From positions 127,655 to 191,654 of the forward strand of contig NZ_MDDV01000009.1 of the NCBI RefSeq assembly GCF_001854885.1: 64,000 bases of DNA. Direction: 5' to 3'. Every line of letters begins with the position of its first letter. Position 1 is the stretch's first letter. This document shows positions 33,159 to 41,926 of the stretch, in pieces. The notes beneath the pieces were generated by a model. The model was not told the DNA's origin and did not search any database. It saw only the letters and a list, made by a program, of their open reading frames with translations. This DNA is from Ensifer sp. LCM 4579 (lineage in GTDB: Bacteria; Pseudomonadota; Alphaproteobacteria; Rhizobiales; Rhizobiaceae). Both the position numbers and the translations under genes were made by a program.

Positions 33159-33574
33159 CACGGCTGCGGCGCTCCTTCATTTTCCGGGCGCGGCCAACCC
33201 TGCCGCGACAGGTGTTCCATGGCGCGCCGAATGGGGATGCGGACTCGATGGGCCTCGCGATCCACCCAGGCATATCCGGTGAGCTTTGCGCGAGCGGCGC
33301 TCTCAATCGCAATCCGGTCCGCGAGCGGAGAGACCTGCAATCGGGGCTCAGGCGGCGTCCCTTGGTGTGCATCGACGGGCGTGGCGAGCTCCGGTTCGCG
33401 CAAATTGGCGAGGAGCGCGAGCAGCGCTGCGACGAGCGCGGCCGAGAGAACGACACCGGCAATGAGACCGATCGCGGCATAGACGACGCCGCGCGGCGGG
33501 GCATCGCGCGGTTCGAATCCCCGCCGGCGGGCCTCGGCGAGCGCGCCATCGGTTGCTTGGTCAGCGGGGCTCAT
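33158..33574 (-). CDS. unknown one-helix membrane protein inside the act-cta operon
   Basis: This gene encodes 138 residues with one predicted membrane helix at residues 31-55 (YAAIGLIAGVVLSAALVAAL). The N-terminal 30 residues are charged and cytoplasmic. The C-terminal part (LADRIAIESAARAKLTGYAW, DREAHRVRIPIRRAMEHLSR) is outside and resembles a small helical domain. No cysteine or heme motif is present. It overlaps actF by 14 bases and the SCO gene by at least one base. I do not recognise a named family. The position suggests an accessory or assembly role for alternative complex III or the oxidase. Confidence 0.8.
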   Translation of the reverse strand: MSPADQATDGALAEARRRGFEPRDAPPRGVVYAAIGLIAGVVLSAALVAALLALLANLREPELATPVDAHQGTPPEPRLQVSPLADRIAIESAARAKLTGYAWVDREAHRVRIPIRRAMEHLSRQGWPRPENEGAPQP

Positions 33575-34637
33575 GGCGGACCTTACCTTCGCTTCGCTCC
33601 CGGCCTATTCGTGGGGCGATCCGAAGTGCCGCCGCCATGGCCGAAAGGCAGACGGCACCCATGCCGGCAAAAGCGAGAACGGTTGCGGCGAAAGAGACGA
33701 GCGGCGGACCGGACGCGGCCGGAAGCACGAGCCATGCCACTTCCAGGGCTTTGCCGAGAAGTGTCGAAAGGCACAGCAACGCCAGCCAGCGTGCATCGCC
33801 GCGGATCGGTTCGAAGAGCAGCAGAAGGGCGGGGACGAGCGCGAGCGTGCCGATCGCGTATTCGACGGGCGACCACATCCCCTCGGCCCGGTGCTCGTAC
33901 CAAAGCACGCCTGGGGGGAAATTGGTGGACCAGATGATCAGATACTGCATGAAGGCGAAATAGGCCCAGATCAGGAGCGCGCAGAACAGCACGCCGCCGA
34001 GAATATCCGTATTATTTGGGGGCGGACCGGCGATCAGCTTGAGAAGCAGCAGAAAGGCGATCGCAATCACGGTCTCGATCGACAGCAGGTAAAGCCCGAG
34101 GCCGGAGGAATGGAAATGCGGATCGAGGGACATCACCCAGTCAACGGCGAACATGGTGTGAAGGATCATGAAGGCGATCAGCCCTAGCGCGCCGATGGCA
34201 CTCGAGCGGCGCCGCATCAGCAAGAGTGCCGCGATGCCGCCGGCCGCTATCAGAAAGACTGCCGTACGGCCTACGAAAATTCCCCGGGAAAGATAGATGC
34301 CGCGGAAACCTTGCCCGACCGGCTCTTTCACCCAGCCGTAGAGCACCGGCAGTGCAAAGAGGAGGGGGATGAGTGCGAGCGCCGCAAGCGGCAACAGCAG
34401 AAGCGCCGCCTCCGCCTCTTGCCCAAGTTCGTCGCGCCAGGCGCCGGAGATCAGCCGCATCATCATCACCAGGCAAAGGGCTCCGAGCGGAACGGAGGAC
34501 CAGAAGAGGAAAGCCGTGAGCCAGCCGAAAAGCGCCGTCGGCTCAAACAAGGCCAGGCACAGCGCCAGCCCGGCGCTCAGGCCGCCGCAGAAGCCCACAT
34601 TCCGCGAGAAAGGAGCCGGAAACAGCGGTTCATTCAT
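33561..34637 (-). CDS. actF: alternative complex III subunit ActF
   Basis: This gene encodes 358 residues, almost all hydrophobic, with about ten membrane helices. FRGIYLSRGIFVGRTAVFLI, MILHTMFAVDWVMSLDPHFH and IWAYFAFMQYLIIWSTNFPP are the conserved ActF blocks. ActF is a quinol-oxidoreductase membrane subunit related to ActC and may take part in proton translocation. It overlaps actE (4 bases) and the unknown gene (14 bases). Confidence 0.93.
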   Translation of the reverse strand: MNEPLFPAPFSRNVGFCGGLSAGLALCLALFEPTALFGWLTAFLFWSSVPLGALCLVMMMRLISGAWRDELGQEAEAALLLLPLAALALIPLLFALPVLYGWVKEPVGQGFRGIYLSRGIFVGRTAVFLIAAGGIAALLLMRRRSSAIGALGLIAFMILHTMFAVDWVMSLDPHFHSSGLGLYLLSIETVIAIAFLLLLKLIAGPPPNNTDILGGVLFCALLIWAYFAFMQYLIIWSTNFPPGVLWYEHRAEGMWSPVEYAIGTLALVPALLLLFEPIRGDARWLALLCLSTLLGKALEVAWLVLPAASGPPLVSFAATVLAFAGMGAVCLSAMAAALRIAPRIGRERSEGKVRHEPR

Positions 34638-35179
34638 GGGGCCCTCCCCGCGAGCTTTGACCGCTCGTCGGCCGGCGCCGCAGCGAGCGGCGCATTCTGG
34701 CTAAGCTGGAGCGCCCGGATATAGGCGGCAATCGCCCAGCGGTCGCTCGCGTCCACCCGGTCGGCATAAGAATACATGACGCCGTGGCCCTTGGTGATGA
34801 CGTCGACGAAGTGCGAGGCCGGCGCCTGGCGCAGCCGTTTGGTATGAAAGCTCGGCGGCGACGGAAAGCCGCGCGCCGGCACCGTGCCACGGCCGTAGCC
34901 GGCCTCGTCGTGACATGGGGTGCAGTAGATGCCGAAGCGTTCTCGGCCGCGCTCGAGGAGCGCAAGCGTCATGGGCGGCCTTGTGGCAAGCGCACGGGTC
35001 TGGTCCGGATCGTCGCGCGCGATCGTACCCTCCGGTGGCGCTTGCAAGGACTTGCCGTCCGCAAACAGCGCGCTCGGTTCGTAGGAGTCGTAGCGCGGCT
35101 GCTGGCTCATCTCGCCGGTACAGCCGGCAAGGCAAAGCGGCAGCCAGAGGCTCAGGGGCAGGGCAGACGCGCGCGTCAT
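34634..35179 (-). CDS. actE: alternative complex III monoheme cytochrome c lipoprotein ActE
   Basis: This gene encodes 181 residues with a lipobox, LCLAGC, so it is lipid-anchored in the periplasm. One heme motif, IYCTPCHDEAGYG, is present, with the likely methionine ligand in KGHGVMYSYADRV. SDRWAIAAYIRALQLSQNA is the closing helix of class I cytochromes c. ActE is thought to hand electrons from the complex to the oxidase. It overlaps actD and actF. Confidence 0.93.
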   Translation of the reverse strand: MTRASALPLSLWLPLCLAGCTGEMSQQPRYDSYEPSALFADGKSLQAPPEGTIARDDPDQTRALATRPPMTLALLERGRERFGIYCTPCHDEAGYGRGTVPARGFPSPPSFHTKRLRQAPASHFVDVITKGHGVMYSYADRVDASDRWAIAAYIRALQLSQNAPLAAAPADERSKLAGRAP

Positions 35180-35736
35180 TCCGGCTCCTCCGTATGCTCG
35201 ACCGTATGCACCCCGACCGGATGAAGATCTGCGAGGAATGCCTTTGTTTCGTCTCGGTCGAAACTTCGGTCGCTGGCGAGGATCATCAGGAAAAACCTGT
35301 CCGTATGCGCCAGATCGAAGGCCTTGACGTCGAAGACGGGGTGATGCAGCCGCGGCAGCCGGTTGAGCGCGAGCATGCCGCCGATCGAGAACAGAACGGC
35401 AAAAAGGACCATGAGCTCGAAGGTGATCAACATGAATGCCGGAACGGCCAAAAGCGGCCGGCCTCCGATGAGGATCGAGTAGTCCTCATTGGTGTAGACC
35501 TGCATCCAGAAGCCGAGCGTCATGCCGAGGATACCGCCTGCCAGCGTCAGCCAGCTCACACGCCGGTCGCGAAAGCCGAGTTCTTTGGAAAGGCCTTCGA
35601 CAGGAAAGGGTGAATAGGCGTCCAACTGCTCGAACCCCGCCTCACGGGCGCGCCTGGCGCCTTCCACCAGCCGTTCGGGGCGATCGAATTCGGCCATGAT
35701 GCCGAACACGGTGGTGCGAGGAGTTGGTTCACGCAT
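35176..35736 (-). CDS. actD: alternative complex III subunit ActD
   Basis: This gene encodes 186 residues of the DUF3341 type. FGIMAEFDRPERLVEGARRA and LDAYSPFPVEGLSKELGF form the soluble part, then two membrane helices (LTLAGGILGMTLGFWMQVYT, PAFMLITFELMVLFAVLFSI). The C-terminus ends with an alpha-beta segment. AGGAGG before ATG 35736 fixes this start against an earlier one. The start lies eight bases inside the end of actC. Confidence 0.92.
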   Translation of the reverse strand: MREPTPRTTVFGIMAEFDRPERLVEGARRAREAGFEQLDAYSPFPVEGLSKELGFRDRRVSWLTLAGGILGMTLGFWMQVYTNEDYSILIGGRPLLAVPAFMLITFELMVLFAVLFSIGGMLALNRLPRLHHPVFDVKAFDLAHTDRFFLMILASDRSFDRDETKAFLADLHPVGVHTVEHTEEPE

Positions 35737-37069
35737 GCCGATCCTCCTCAAACAGCGTCTCCACCACCTCGAAGGAAGAGATGACGGGCAGGAAACGCAC
35801 GAAGAGCAGGAACGGTACCAGGAAGACGCCGAGCATGCCGGCGAAGAGCGACCACTCCCAGAAGCTTGCGTGATATATCCCCCAAGAGGAGACGAGCCAG
35901 TCGCGGTAAAGCGAGGTAACGAGCAGCATGTAGCGCTCGAGCCACATGCCGACGGCGACCGCGAGCGCGATCAGGAAGAGGAGGATCGGCTGCACACGCA
36001 CGCGGCGCCACCACAGGAGTTGAAGCGGCACGAAATTGCCGACGATAGCGCCCCAGTAGCTCCAGGCGTACGCTCCCGAGAACCGGTCGAACAGCGTGTC
36101 CATCTCCTGCTTCTCGCCGGAATAGAGGACATCGAAGGCTTCGGCAAAGTAGCCATAGGCGGTCATCAGACCGGTGGCGAGCAGGAATTTTCCGAGGAGG
36201 TCGAGGTGGCGTTCGCTGACCAGGTCCTCAAGCCCGAGCGCATGGCGCAGGACGACGGCAATCATCGCCACGACCGCAAAGCCCGAGAAGGCGGCACCGA
36301 GCACGAAATACGGCGGGAAGACCGTGGAAGCCCAGCCGGGAATCGGGCCGGCCGCAAAAAGCAGCGACACCTCCGAATGGACGGAGACGACGAGCGGCAC
36401 GGCGATTGCCGCGGTCAGGCGGTAGGACTGTCGCCAGCGTGCCCAATGGTGCGCCGAACCGCGCCAGCCGAGCGCGAACAGCCCGTAGAAAACCTGTTGC
36501 CAGCGCTTGCTCGCGCGGTCCCGCACGGCTGCGAGATCGGGCACAATCCCGATATACCAGAAGAGCGCGGAGACGGTAAGATAGGTGAGGACCGCGACGA
36601 AATCCCACGCAAGCGGACTTTTGAATTGCGGCCATATATCCATTGTATTTGGATAGGGCGCCATCCAGTAAAAGTACCAGGGCCGTCCGAGATGTAGGAT
36701 CGGATAGAGCCCGGCGCAAATCACGGCAAAGAGCGTCATCGCTTCGGCGAAGCGGTTCAAGGAACTGCGCCAATGCGCCCGGACCAGCAGCAACATCGCC
36801 GAGATCAGCGTGCCGGCATGGCCAATGCCGAGAAACCAGATGTAGTTCGCAATTGCCAGCCCCCAATTCACCGGAATATTGTTGCCCCACACGCCGACGC
36901 CGTAGAAGAACAGCACTGCGACCGAGATGATGAAGGTGGCCAGCAGCAGGAGCGCGAAGGCAAACAGCAGCCACCATGCACGCGGGTTCGGAAAGCCCAG
37001 CGGAATCCGGGTGATCTCTTCGCTCACCGTTTCCGAACGAACGACGGTTGTGGACGCGGCGTCTTTCAT
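35729..37069 (-). CDS. actC: alternative complex III quinol-binding membrane subunit ActC (NrfD/PsrC-like)
   Basis: This gene encodes 446 residues with about ten membrane helices. PRAWWLLFAFALLLLATFII, NIPVNWGLAIANYIWFLGIG and HAGTLISAMLLLVRAHWRSS are the NrfD-like blocks with the conserved His. YPILHLGRPWYFYWMAPYPN follows. ActC is the likely quinol oxidation site and works with ActB. The start at 37069 gives an ATGA overlap with the actB stop. The length and order match ActC in other bacteria. Confidence 0.94.
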   Translation of the reverse strand: MKDAASTTVVRSETVSEEITRIPLGFPNPRAWWLLFAFALLLLATFIISVAVLFFYGVGVWGNNIPVNWGLAIANYIWFLGIGHAGTLISAMLLLVRAHWRSSLNRFAEAMTLFAVICAGLYPILHLGRPWYFYWMAPYPNTMDIWPQFKSPLAWDFVAVLTYLTVSALFWYIGIVPDLAAVRDRASKRWQQVFYGLFALGWRGSAHHWARWRQSYRLTAAIAVPLVVSVHSEVSLLFAAGPIPGWASTVFPPYFVLGAAFSGFAVVAMIAVVLRHALGLEDLVSERHLDLLGKFLLATGLMTAYGYFAEAFDVLYSGEKQEMDTLFDRFSGAYAWSYWGAIVGNFVPLQLLWWRRVRVQPILLFLIALAVAVGMWLERYMLLVTSLYRDWLVSSWGIYHASFWEWSLFAGMLGVFLVPFLLFVRFLPVISSFEVVETLFEEDRHA

Positions 37070-40047
37070 CCTGGCCCGTCCTCGTCGTCCGGTCCGCTTC
37101 TTTCGATCCGCGCGAGATAGCTCGTGCGCGGCCAGGTATTCGCCTCCTCGAGCAGGGTGTAGTTGCGCGGGCTCGCCTTTTTGCGGCTCACCGCGCTTTG
37201 CGCGTCGGTTACGTCGCCAAACGTGATCGCCTGCGTCGGGCAGGCCTGTTGGCAAGCCGTCCTGATCTCGCCGTCCTGGATCGGGCGCCCTTCGATCTTG
37301 GCCGCGATCCTTGCCTCGCTGATGCGCTGAACGCAGTAGGTGCATTTTTCCATGACGCCCCGTCCACGAACCGTCACGTCGGGATTGCGCGCCGCACGAA
37401 GTTCCTCGGCGTCACCGCCGGTCAAATCGAACCAGTTGAAGCGGCGGACCTTGTACGGGCAGTAGGAGGAGCAGGTCCGGGTACCGATGCAGCGGTTATA
37501 GACTTGGAGATTGAGGCCATCGAAACTGTGCACCGCGGCATTAACCGGGCAGCCCATTTCGCAGGGTGCCTGTTCGCAATGCATGCAGGGAACCGGTTGG
37601 GAATAGAATTTCGGCGCGGCCGGATCGCCCTCGTAATAGTGGTCCACGCGCAGCCAGTGCATTTCGCGGCCTTCCGCCACTTGATCTTTGCCGACCATGG
37701 CGATGTTGTTCTCGGCGACGCAGGCAACCACGCAGGCATTGCAGCCAATGCAGAGGTCGACGTCGATGGACATGCCCCAGGAGGGGCTGTCCCATTGCCG
37801 TACCGGATAGAAGGTCGGCGCGCGCGCATCCTGACCGGCAGGCGATTGATCGGCGGGCGCCGTGCGTGGTTCCAGATCAGCGAAATCGACGGTACGGATG
37901 AAGTCGAATCCGTCCATTGCCTGATGAAGCTGCGTGCTGGCGACGTTCAGGTGTTCACCCGTTGGCGTGACCGTCGCCCCTGCAATCAGCCAAGAGGAAT
38001 CGCCTGGACGGAGCCGATAGGCGTCGTAGCCGAGTCCATCGCCGAGGCTGCCGGTGCGGCTGCGGCCATAGCCGAATGTAAGGGTAAGCGTATTCGTTTC
38101 CTGACCCGGCATGACCCAGGCGGGGCCGGTGATTGCGCGCCCATTCGCTTCAATGCGCAATTCGTCGCCATTGCCGATCCCGTGGGCTTCCGCCAACGCC
38201 GGACTCACCAGAACGACGTTGCCCCAGGTCGCCTTGGTGAAGGGCTTCGGCGTCTCCTGGAGCCAGGGGTTGTCCCCAAAACGGCCGTCCCAAATGGTCG
38301 GATCGGGGCGGAAGACCACCGTCAGGCCCTCGAAGTGGCGTGGCGTCGCGATCCCGCGGTCCCGCACTTCAGGCGTTACGAAAGGCGGCGCGCTTTCCGC
38401 CACGAACCCGCGAAGAAGCGTTTCGCGCCAGCGCGCCTCGAAATTCTCACCCCAGTCCGTGCGCCAGGTCTGCCGCACGGTTTCCCGATCGGAGGAGGTG
38501 AGAACGCCGGTGAGGTTGTCGACAAGCGCCAGCAGGGGGCGAACATCACGGAAGGGCCGGATCAACGGCTGCAGCACGCTTGCCGTGCCATCCACCGCTC
38601 GGGCATCGCCCCAACTCTCAAGCTCGTGGGCAAGCGGCACATGCCAATGGCTAAGAATTGCGGTCTCGTCATAATGGAGGCCCGCATGGATGCGGAGCGG
38701 CACATTCTCCATGGCCGCGCGGAAATCGACGTCCGAGGGGCTGGTGTACACAGGATTGCTTTCGATCACCGCGAGCGTCGCTACCCGACCGGCAGCCATG
38801 TCCTGCGTTAGCTTCTCAAACGACCGCGTGCCGTCGGGCGGCATGGCGGCAATCGGTTCGGTGAAGCGCAGCGTGGCAGAGAAGGCGCCGATATGTTCGT
38901 TGACGAGCAGGCCGAGCGCCTGCAGTTCCGATGGGCATTGCGGCCCGACCGTGACGAGTGCGCGGCCGGGGTGGGAGCGTATCGCGGCGACCGCTCGTTC
39001 CACCCAGTGTCGTTCGCTTGCCGAAAGCTCCGGCGCGCTCGCGCTTTTCAGCCCGAGCCGAGCCGCTACGGCGTGCCCGACTGCCTCGATCCGCAGCGTG
39101 GCCGTGACGAGGCGTTCGTCCGCCATGGCGCCCGTGAGGGAGGGGGTCGCCTCGGCGACGAAAAGGCGGCAGTCACCCTCGCCTTTCTGGAACGCTTGGC
39201 GGCGCGCGGCCCAGCGGCGCGCATGGATGGCCTGGCGCGGGCCGGGGCCGAAAAAGTCATCGTCGAGGCTGACGACGATCTCGGCCCCTTCGAGCATGAG
39301 GTGGCGATCGAGCGGCCGGCCAAAGACCCTGCTGGTCGCCTCGTAGGCCAGATCGCCATTGACCGGCTCGTGCACGTGCCAACGGGCGTTCGGCCACTGC
39401 TCGAGCAGGCTTCCGATCCGCCGCAGCAGCGTCGGGGAAGTGATTGCGCCGGTCAACAGGCGAAAGCCTTCCCCCTCCCGGCGCGCGGTCTCGGACGCCC
39501 GTGCCACGATTTCAGCCTCGAATGCGCTCCAGCTCGCCGGATGTCCGAAATGGCGGGGTGATTGTGAGCGATCGGGGTCGTAGAGGGTCAGCAGAGAAGC
39601 TTGCAGGAACGGGTCGGTGGCTCCGTGCGTGGCCGGGTGATCCGGATTTCCTTCGAGCTTGGTGGGACGGCCGACATGGGTCTTTCCAAGCGCGGGAAGG
39701 GCGAAGCCATTAAGTGTGACCGCCGTGGCATACCATTTAGGCCGTCCAGGCACCACGGACTCCGGCTCGTTGACGTAGGGAAGCGCCTCTTCGTCGGGTT
39801 CGCCTGTGCAGGCCGTCAATCCGGCGAAGGCGAGGGCTACGGACATGCACTTCAGCAAACTGCGCCGGTCGATGCCGATAGGCGGCGAGGCGAGGGCGGG
39901 GAACTCCGATTCCAAGAATCGCCGGAACTCCGCAGTCTCAGCGAGTTCGTCGAGGCTGCGCCAGAAGGCGCGGCCCCTCTTGTCGCAAAGGCGGGCACGA
40001 ATCTTCTCCGCCGTTTCAGCTGTCGTCGTGGGTGCCATCCCGGTCAT
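37066..40047 (-). CDS. actB: alternative complex III subunit ActB (molybdopterin-like plus iron-sulfur domains)
   Basis: This gene encodes 993 residues. A twin-arginine motif, DRRSLLK, at residues 60-66 is followed by a hydrophobic stretch, which suggests Tat export. Most of the chain is a molybdopterin-oxidoreductase-like domain that in ActB proteins holds no cofactor. The C-terminal 250 residues hold ferredoxin-like clusters: CIGCNACVVAC, CMHCEQAPCEMGCP, CIGTRTCSSYCP, CTYC and CQQACPTQAI. These would form a wire of three [4Fe-4S] and one [3Fe-4S] clusters. The start at 40047 was chosen for the ATGA overlap with actA. Confidence 0.95.
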   Translation of the reverse strand: MTGMAPTTTAETAEKIRARLCDKRGRAFWRSLDELAETAEFRRFLESEFPALASPPIGIDRRSLLKCMSVALAFAGLTACTGEPDEEALPYVNEPESVVPGRPKWYATAVTLNGFALPALGKTHVGRPTKLEGNPDHPATHGATDPFLQASLLTLYDPDRSQSPRHFGHPASWSAFEAEIVARASETARREGEGFRLLTGAITSPTLLRRIGSLLEQWPNARWHVHEPVNGDLAYEATSRVFGRPLDRHLMLEGAEIVVSLDDDFFGPGPRQAIHARRWAARRQAFQKGEGDCRLFVAEATPSLTGAMADERLVTATLRIEAVGHAVAARLGLKSASAPELSASERHWVERAVAAIRSHPGRALVTVGPQCPSELQALGLLVNEHIGAFSATLRFTEPIAAMPPDGTRSFEKLTQDMAAGRVATLAVIESNPVYTSPSDVDFRAAMENVPLRIHAGLHYDETAILSHWHVPLAHELESWGDARAVDGTASVLQPLIRPFRDVRPLLALVDNLTGVLTSSDRETVRQTWRTDWGENFEARWRETLLRGFVAESAPPFVTPEVRDRGIATPRHFEGLTVVFRPDPTIWDGRFGDNPWLQETPKPFTKATWGNVVLVSPALAEAHGIGNGDELRIEANGRAITGPAWVMPGQETNTLTLTFGYGRSRTGSLGDGLGYDAYRLRPGDSSWLIAGATVTPTGEHLNVASTQLHQAMDGFDFIRTVDFADLEPRTAPADQSPAGQDARAPTFYPVRQWDSPSWGMSIDVDLCIGCNACVVACVAENNIAMVGKDQVAEGREMHWLRVDHYYEGDPAAPKFYSQPVPCMHCEQAPCEMGCPVNAAVHSFDGLNLQVYNRCIGTRTCSSYCPYKVRRFNWFDLTGGDAEELRAARNPDVTVRGRGVMEKCTYCVQRISEARIAAKIEGRPIQDGEIRTACQQACPTQAITFGDVTDAQSAVSRKKASPRNYTLLEEANTWPRTSYLARIERSGPDDEDGPG

Positions 40048-40712
40048 CTGTGACATATGTTGCAATCGTCAAGTTTCGCCGGCTCGATTCCGTAAGTCTT
40101 CACCATGAGTTGGCCGTAGAGCTTGTGCGTTTCCGGATGTTTGTTCCAATCCGACCAGTCCATGCGCGTAACCTGGTCCGGCGGATGCAGCGCGGCGGCC
40201 GGATTGCGATGGCAACCGAGACAGAACTGCATCTGCAAGGCGACCGCGCGGGCCATGAGCGGCATCTTGTCAACGCGGCCGTGGCAGGACACGCAGGGCA
40301 CGCCACGGGCGATATGGATCGCGTGATCGAAATAGACATAGTCCGGGAGCCGCGCGACTCGTTGCCAGGCGATCGGTTTGCCGGAGGCGAGGCTTTCACG
40401 AACCGGCGCCAGCATCGGCGCCCCCGTCCAAAGCTGCGAATGGCAGGTCATGCAGATATGCGTCGCCGGCAGGCCGGCATGTTTGCTCGTCTCCACGGTC
40501 GTATGGCAATAGCGGCAGTCTATGCCGAGCCCCCCGACGTGGTGCTCGTGGCTGAATGGTACCGGTTGGTTCTGTACCCAGCCCACCAGCGTGGCATAGC
40601 TGGAATCCATGTAGCCGCCGGCGAAGAGGCCACCAGCGATCAAAGCGAAGAAAATGGCGAGCAGCACCGTCCTCAGCCGCGTGTCGGCGGATGCCGTGAA
40701 AATCTGCGACAT
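40044..40712 (-). CDS. actA: alternative complex III pentaheme cytochrome c ActA
   Basis: This gene encodes 222 residues. One N-terminal membrane helix (TVLLAIFFALIAGGLFAGGY) anchors a periplasmic domain with five CxxCH heme motifs: CRYCH, CMTCH, CVSCH, CLGCH and CNICH. The start at 40712 (MSQIFTASAD) matches the beginning of ActA proteins; an in-frame ATG pair 54-57 bases earlier is possible. It is the first gene of the 12-gene operon that continues to the oxidase subunit IV. Confidence 0.93.
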   Translation of the reverse strand: MSQIFTASADTRLRTVLLAIFFALIAGGLFAGGYMDSSYATLVGWVQNQPVPFSHEHHVGGLGIDCRYCHTTVETSKHAGLPATHICMTCHSQLWTGAPMLAPVRESLASGKPIAWQRVARLPDYVYFDHAIHIARGVPCVSCHGRVDKMPLMARAVALQMQFCLGCHRNPAAALHPPDQVTRMDWSDWNKHPETHKLYGQLMVKTYGIEPAKLDDCNICHR

Positions 40713-40790
40713 GAGATCCCGCTCCGTCTGAGCTTCATCAACCCACAACCAGCGGAATTGTTTCATCACTTCCGGACAATCTTGCGGCTA

Positions 40791-40822
40791 CGGCGCCGTG
40801 CGTCTTTTCAGACGCGCAAACT
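40791..40822. repeat. RIME-like palindrome upstream of actA
   Basis: GCGTCT (40800-40805) and AGACGC (40810-40815) form a perfect hairpin with loop TTTC, inside a GGCGCC-type context like the repeats at 511 and 50946. It separates the gene ending at 40913 from actA. It could be the end of one transcript and lies in the region where the actA promoter should be. No clear promoter was recognised. Confidence 0.5.
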
Positions 40823-40912
40823 CGTGCTGGTCGTTCGACGGGATAACGGAATCTGTCCGAGTTCAACGAGTGCGGCGCGTCGCTCCTCCATGAGCTGCCG
40901 AAGTCGCTCCGG

Positions 40913-41917
40913 TTAATGAACCAGATTACGCTTCAGGAGTACCTCTCGGGGAGCCGGCATACGCCACACTGTCTGGAAACACTCGACCACGTTGGTAGGT
41001 GTAACCGCGATACCGGGAAGGGCAATCCATGCCGGCGTGAGCCTGCCGAGAAGCGCCGTGACAGTGGTGGAGGCGACGGCTTCTCCCTGCCGAAGGGGTT
41101 GCTGAGCAGCGACGGCGACAAGAGGGGAGCCAGCGGCAAGGCCGATGGCTGCGTCATGGCCAAGGTCGACTGTTGCCATGGGGATTGCCTTGTCCATCGA
41201 CTCTAGTGCCTCGGCCGCAGCCATGGCCGGCGTATCCCAGACAACGAACAGGGCCGCGATTTCGGGATACGCGCCGGCCAAATTGCGGACGGTCGAGTCG
41301 GCTTCGGCGGGCGACGGAAAACGCAAGATCCGCAGCTTGAGGTCTGGCCGGTTGACCTGCATCCATTTCACGAAAGCGATTTCGCGTTCATTCGTTGCAA
41401 AGAAATCGGCGTCGTATCCCATCACGCCCACTTCTGCCTCTTGAGGCAGGTGCGGCGAAAGGCCCTCGGCGGCAATCTTGCCGAGCCCGAAATTGTCGGC
41501 GGAAACCAGCGAGACGTAGTCCTTGCCGGGAAGGAGGCCCGTCGGCACGTTGTCGAGCAGCACGAGCTTGATTCCGGCGGCAGATACCCGCGCATGTGCG
41601 GCCGCAACCTTTGTATTGGCCACCGGCAGCGATATGATCGCATCGGGTGCCTCTCGAATGAGCCGGTCGAGCGCCTCAATCTGCACCTCCGGGGTGAAGC
41701 CGCAGTCGACGACCTCGATCACCGCGACACCACAATCGCCAAGCGTGCCGATGATGCCGGCAAGTTGCTGCTTTGCCCAGTCGCTCGCAAGCGTGTGCAA
41801 CACGATCGCGACACGAAAATTGCCAGCCCTTGCGCGCGCCCTATCCTCGGGAAGAAGAAGCACCCGTTCGGGTGCCGACGCGCGCTCGCCATGGGGACCT
41901 AAGCCTGAGATTGTCAT
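40913..41917 (-). CDS. cytoplasmic (signal-less) periplasmic-binding-protein-like sugar sensor
   Basis: This gene encodes 334 residues of type I binding-protein fold. The N-terminus (MTISGLGPHGERASAPERVL) has no signal peptide and no helix-turn-helix. The ribosome site GAGGAGGGG confirms the start. Its body is a clear paralogue of the exported binding protein at 44338: LVLLDNVPTGLLPGKDYVSL here matches LVFMDNVPAGFTAGKDYVSV there. It follows the ROK repressor gene after nine bases. I infer a cytoplasmic ligand sensor or a partner of the repressor. A transporter subunit is unlikely without export. Confidence 0.8.
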   Translation of the reverse strand: MTISGLGPHGERASAPERVLLLPEDRARARAGNFRVAIVLHTLASDWAKQQLAGIIGTLGDCGVAVIEVVDCGFTPEVQIEALDRLIREAPDAIISLPVANTKVAAAHARVSAAGIKLVLLDNVPTGLLPGKDYVSLVSADNFGLGKIAAEGLSPHLPQEAEVGVMGYDADFFATNEREIAFVKWMQVNRPDLKLRILRFPSPAEADSTVRNLAGAYPEIAALFVVWDTPAMAAAEALESMDKAIPMATVDLGHDAAIGLAAGSPLVAVAAQQPLRQGEAVASTTVTALLGRLTPAWIALPGIAVTPTNVVECFQTVWRMPAPREVLLKRNLVH

Positions 41918-41926
41918 AGCCCCTCC

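Noticed and set aside
37048..38811. 587-codon open frame on the plus strand
   Set aside because: It is antisense to the iron-sulfur half of actB. It has no domain pattern and is explained by GC-rich codon structure.
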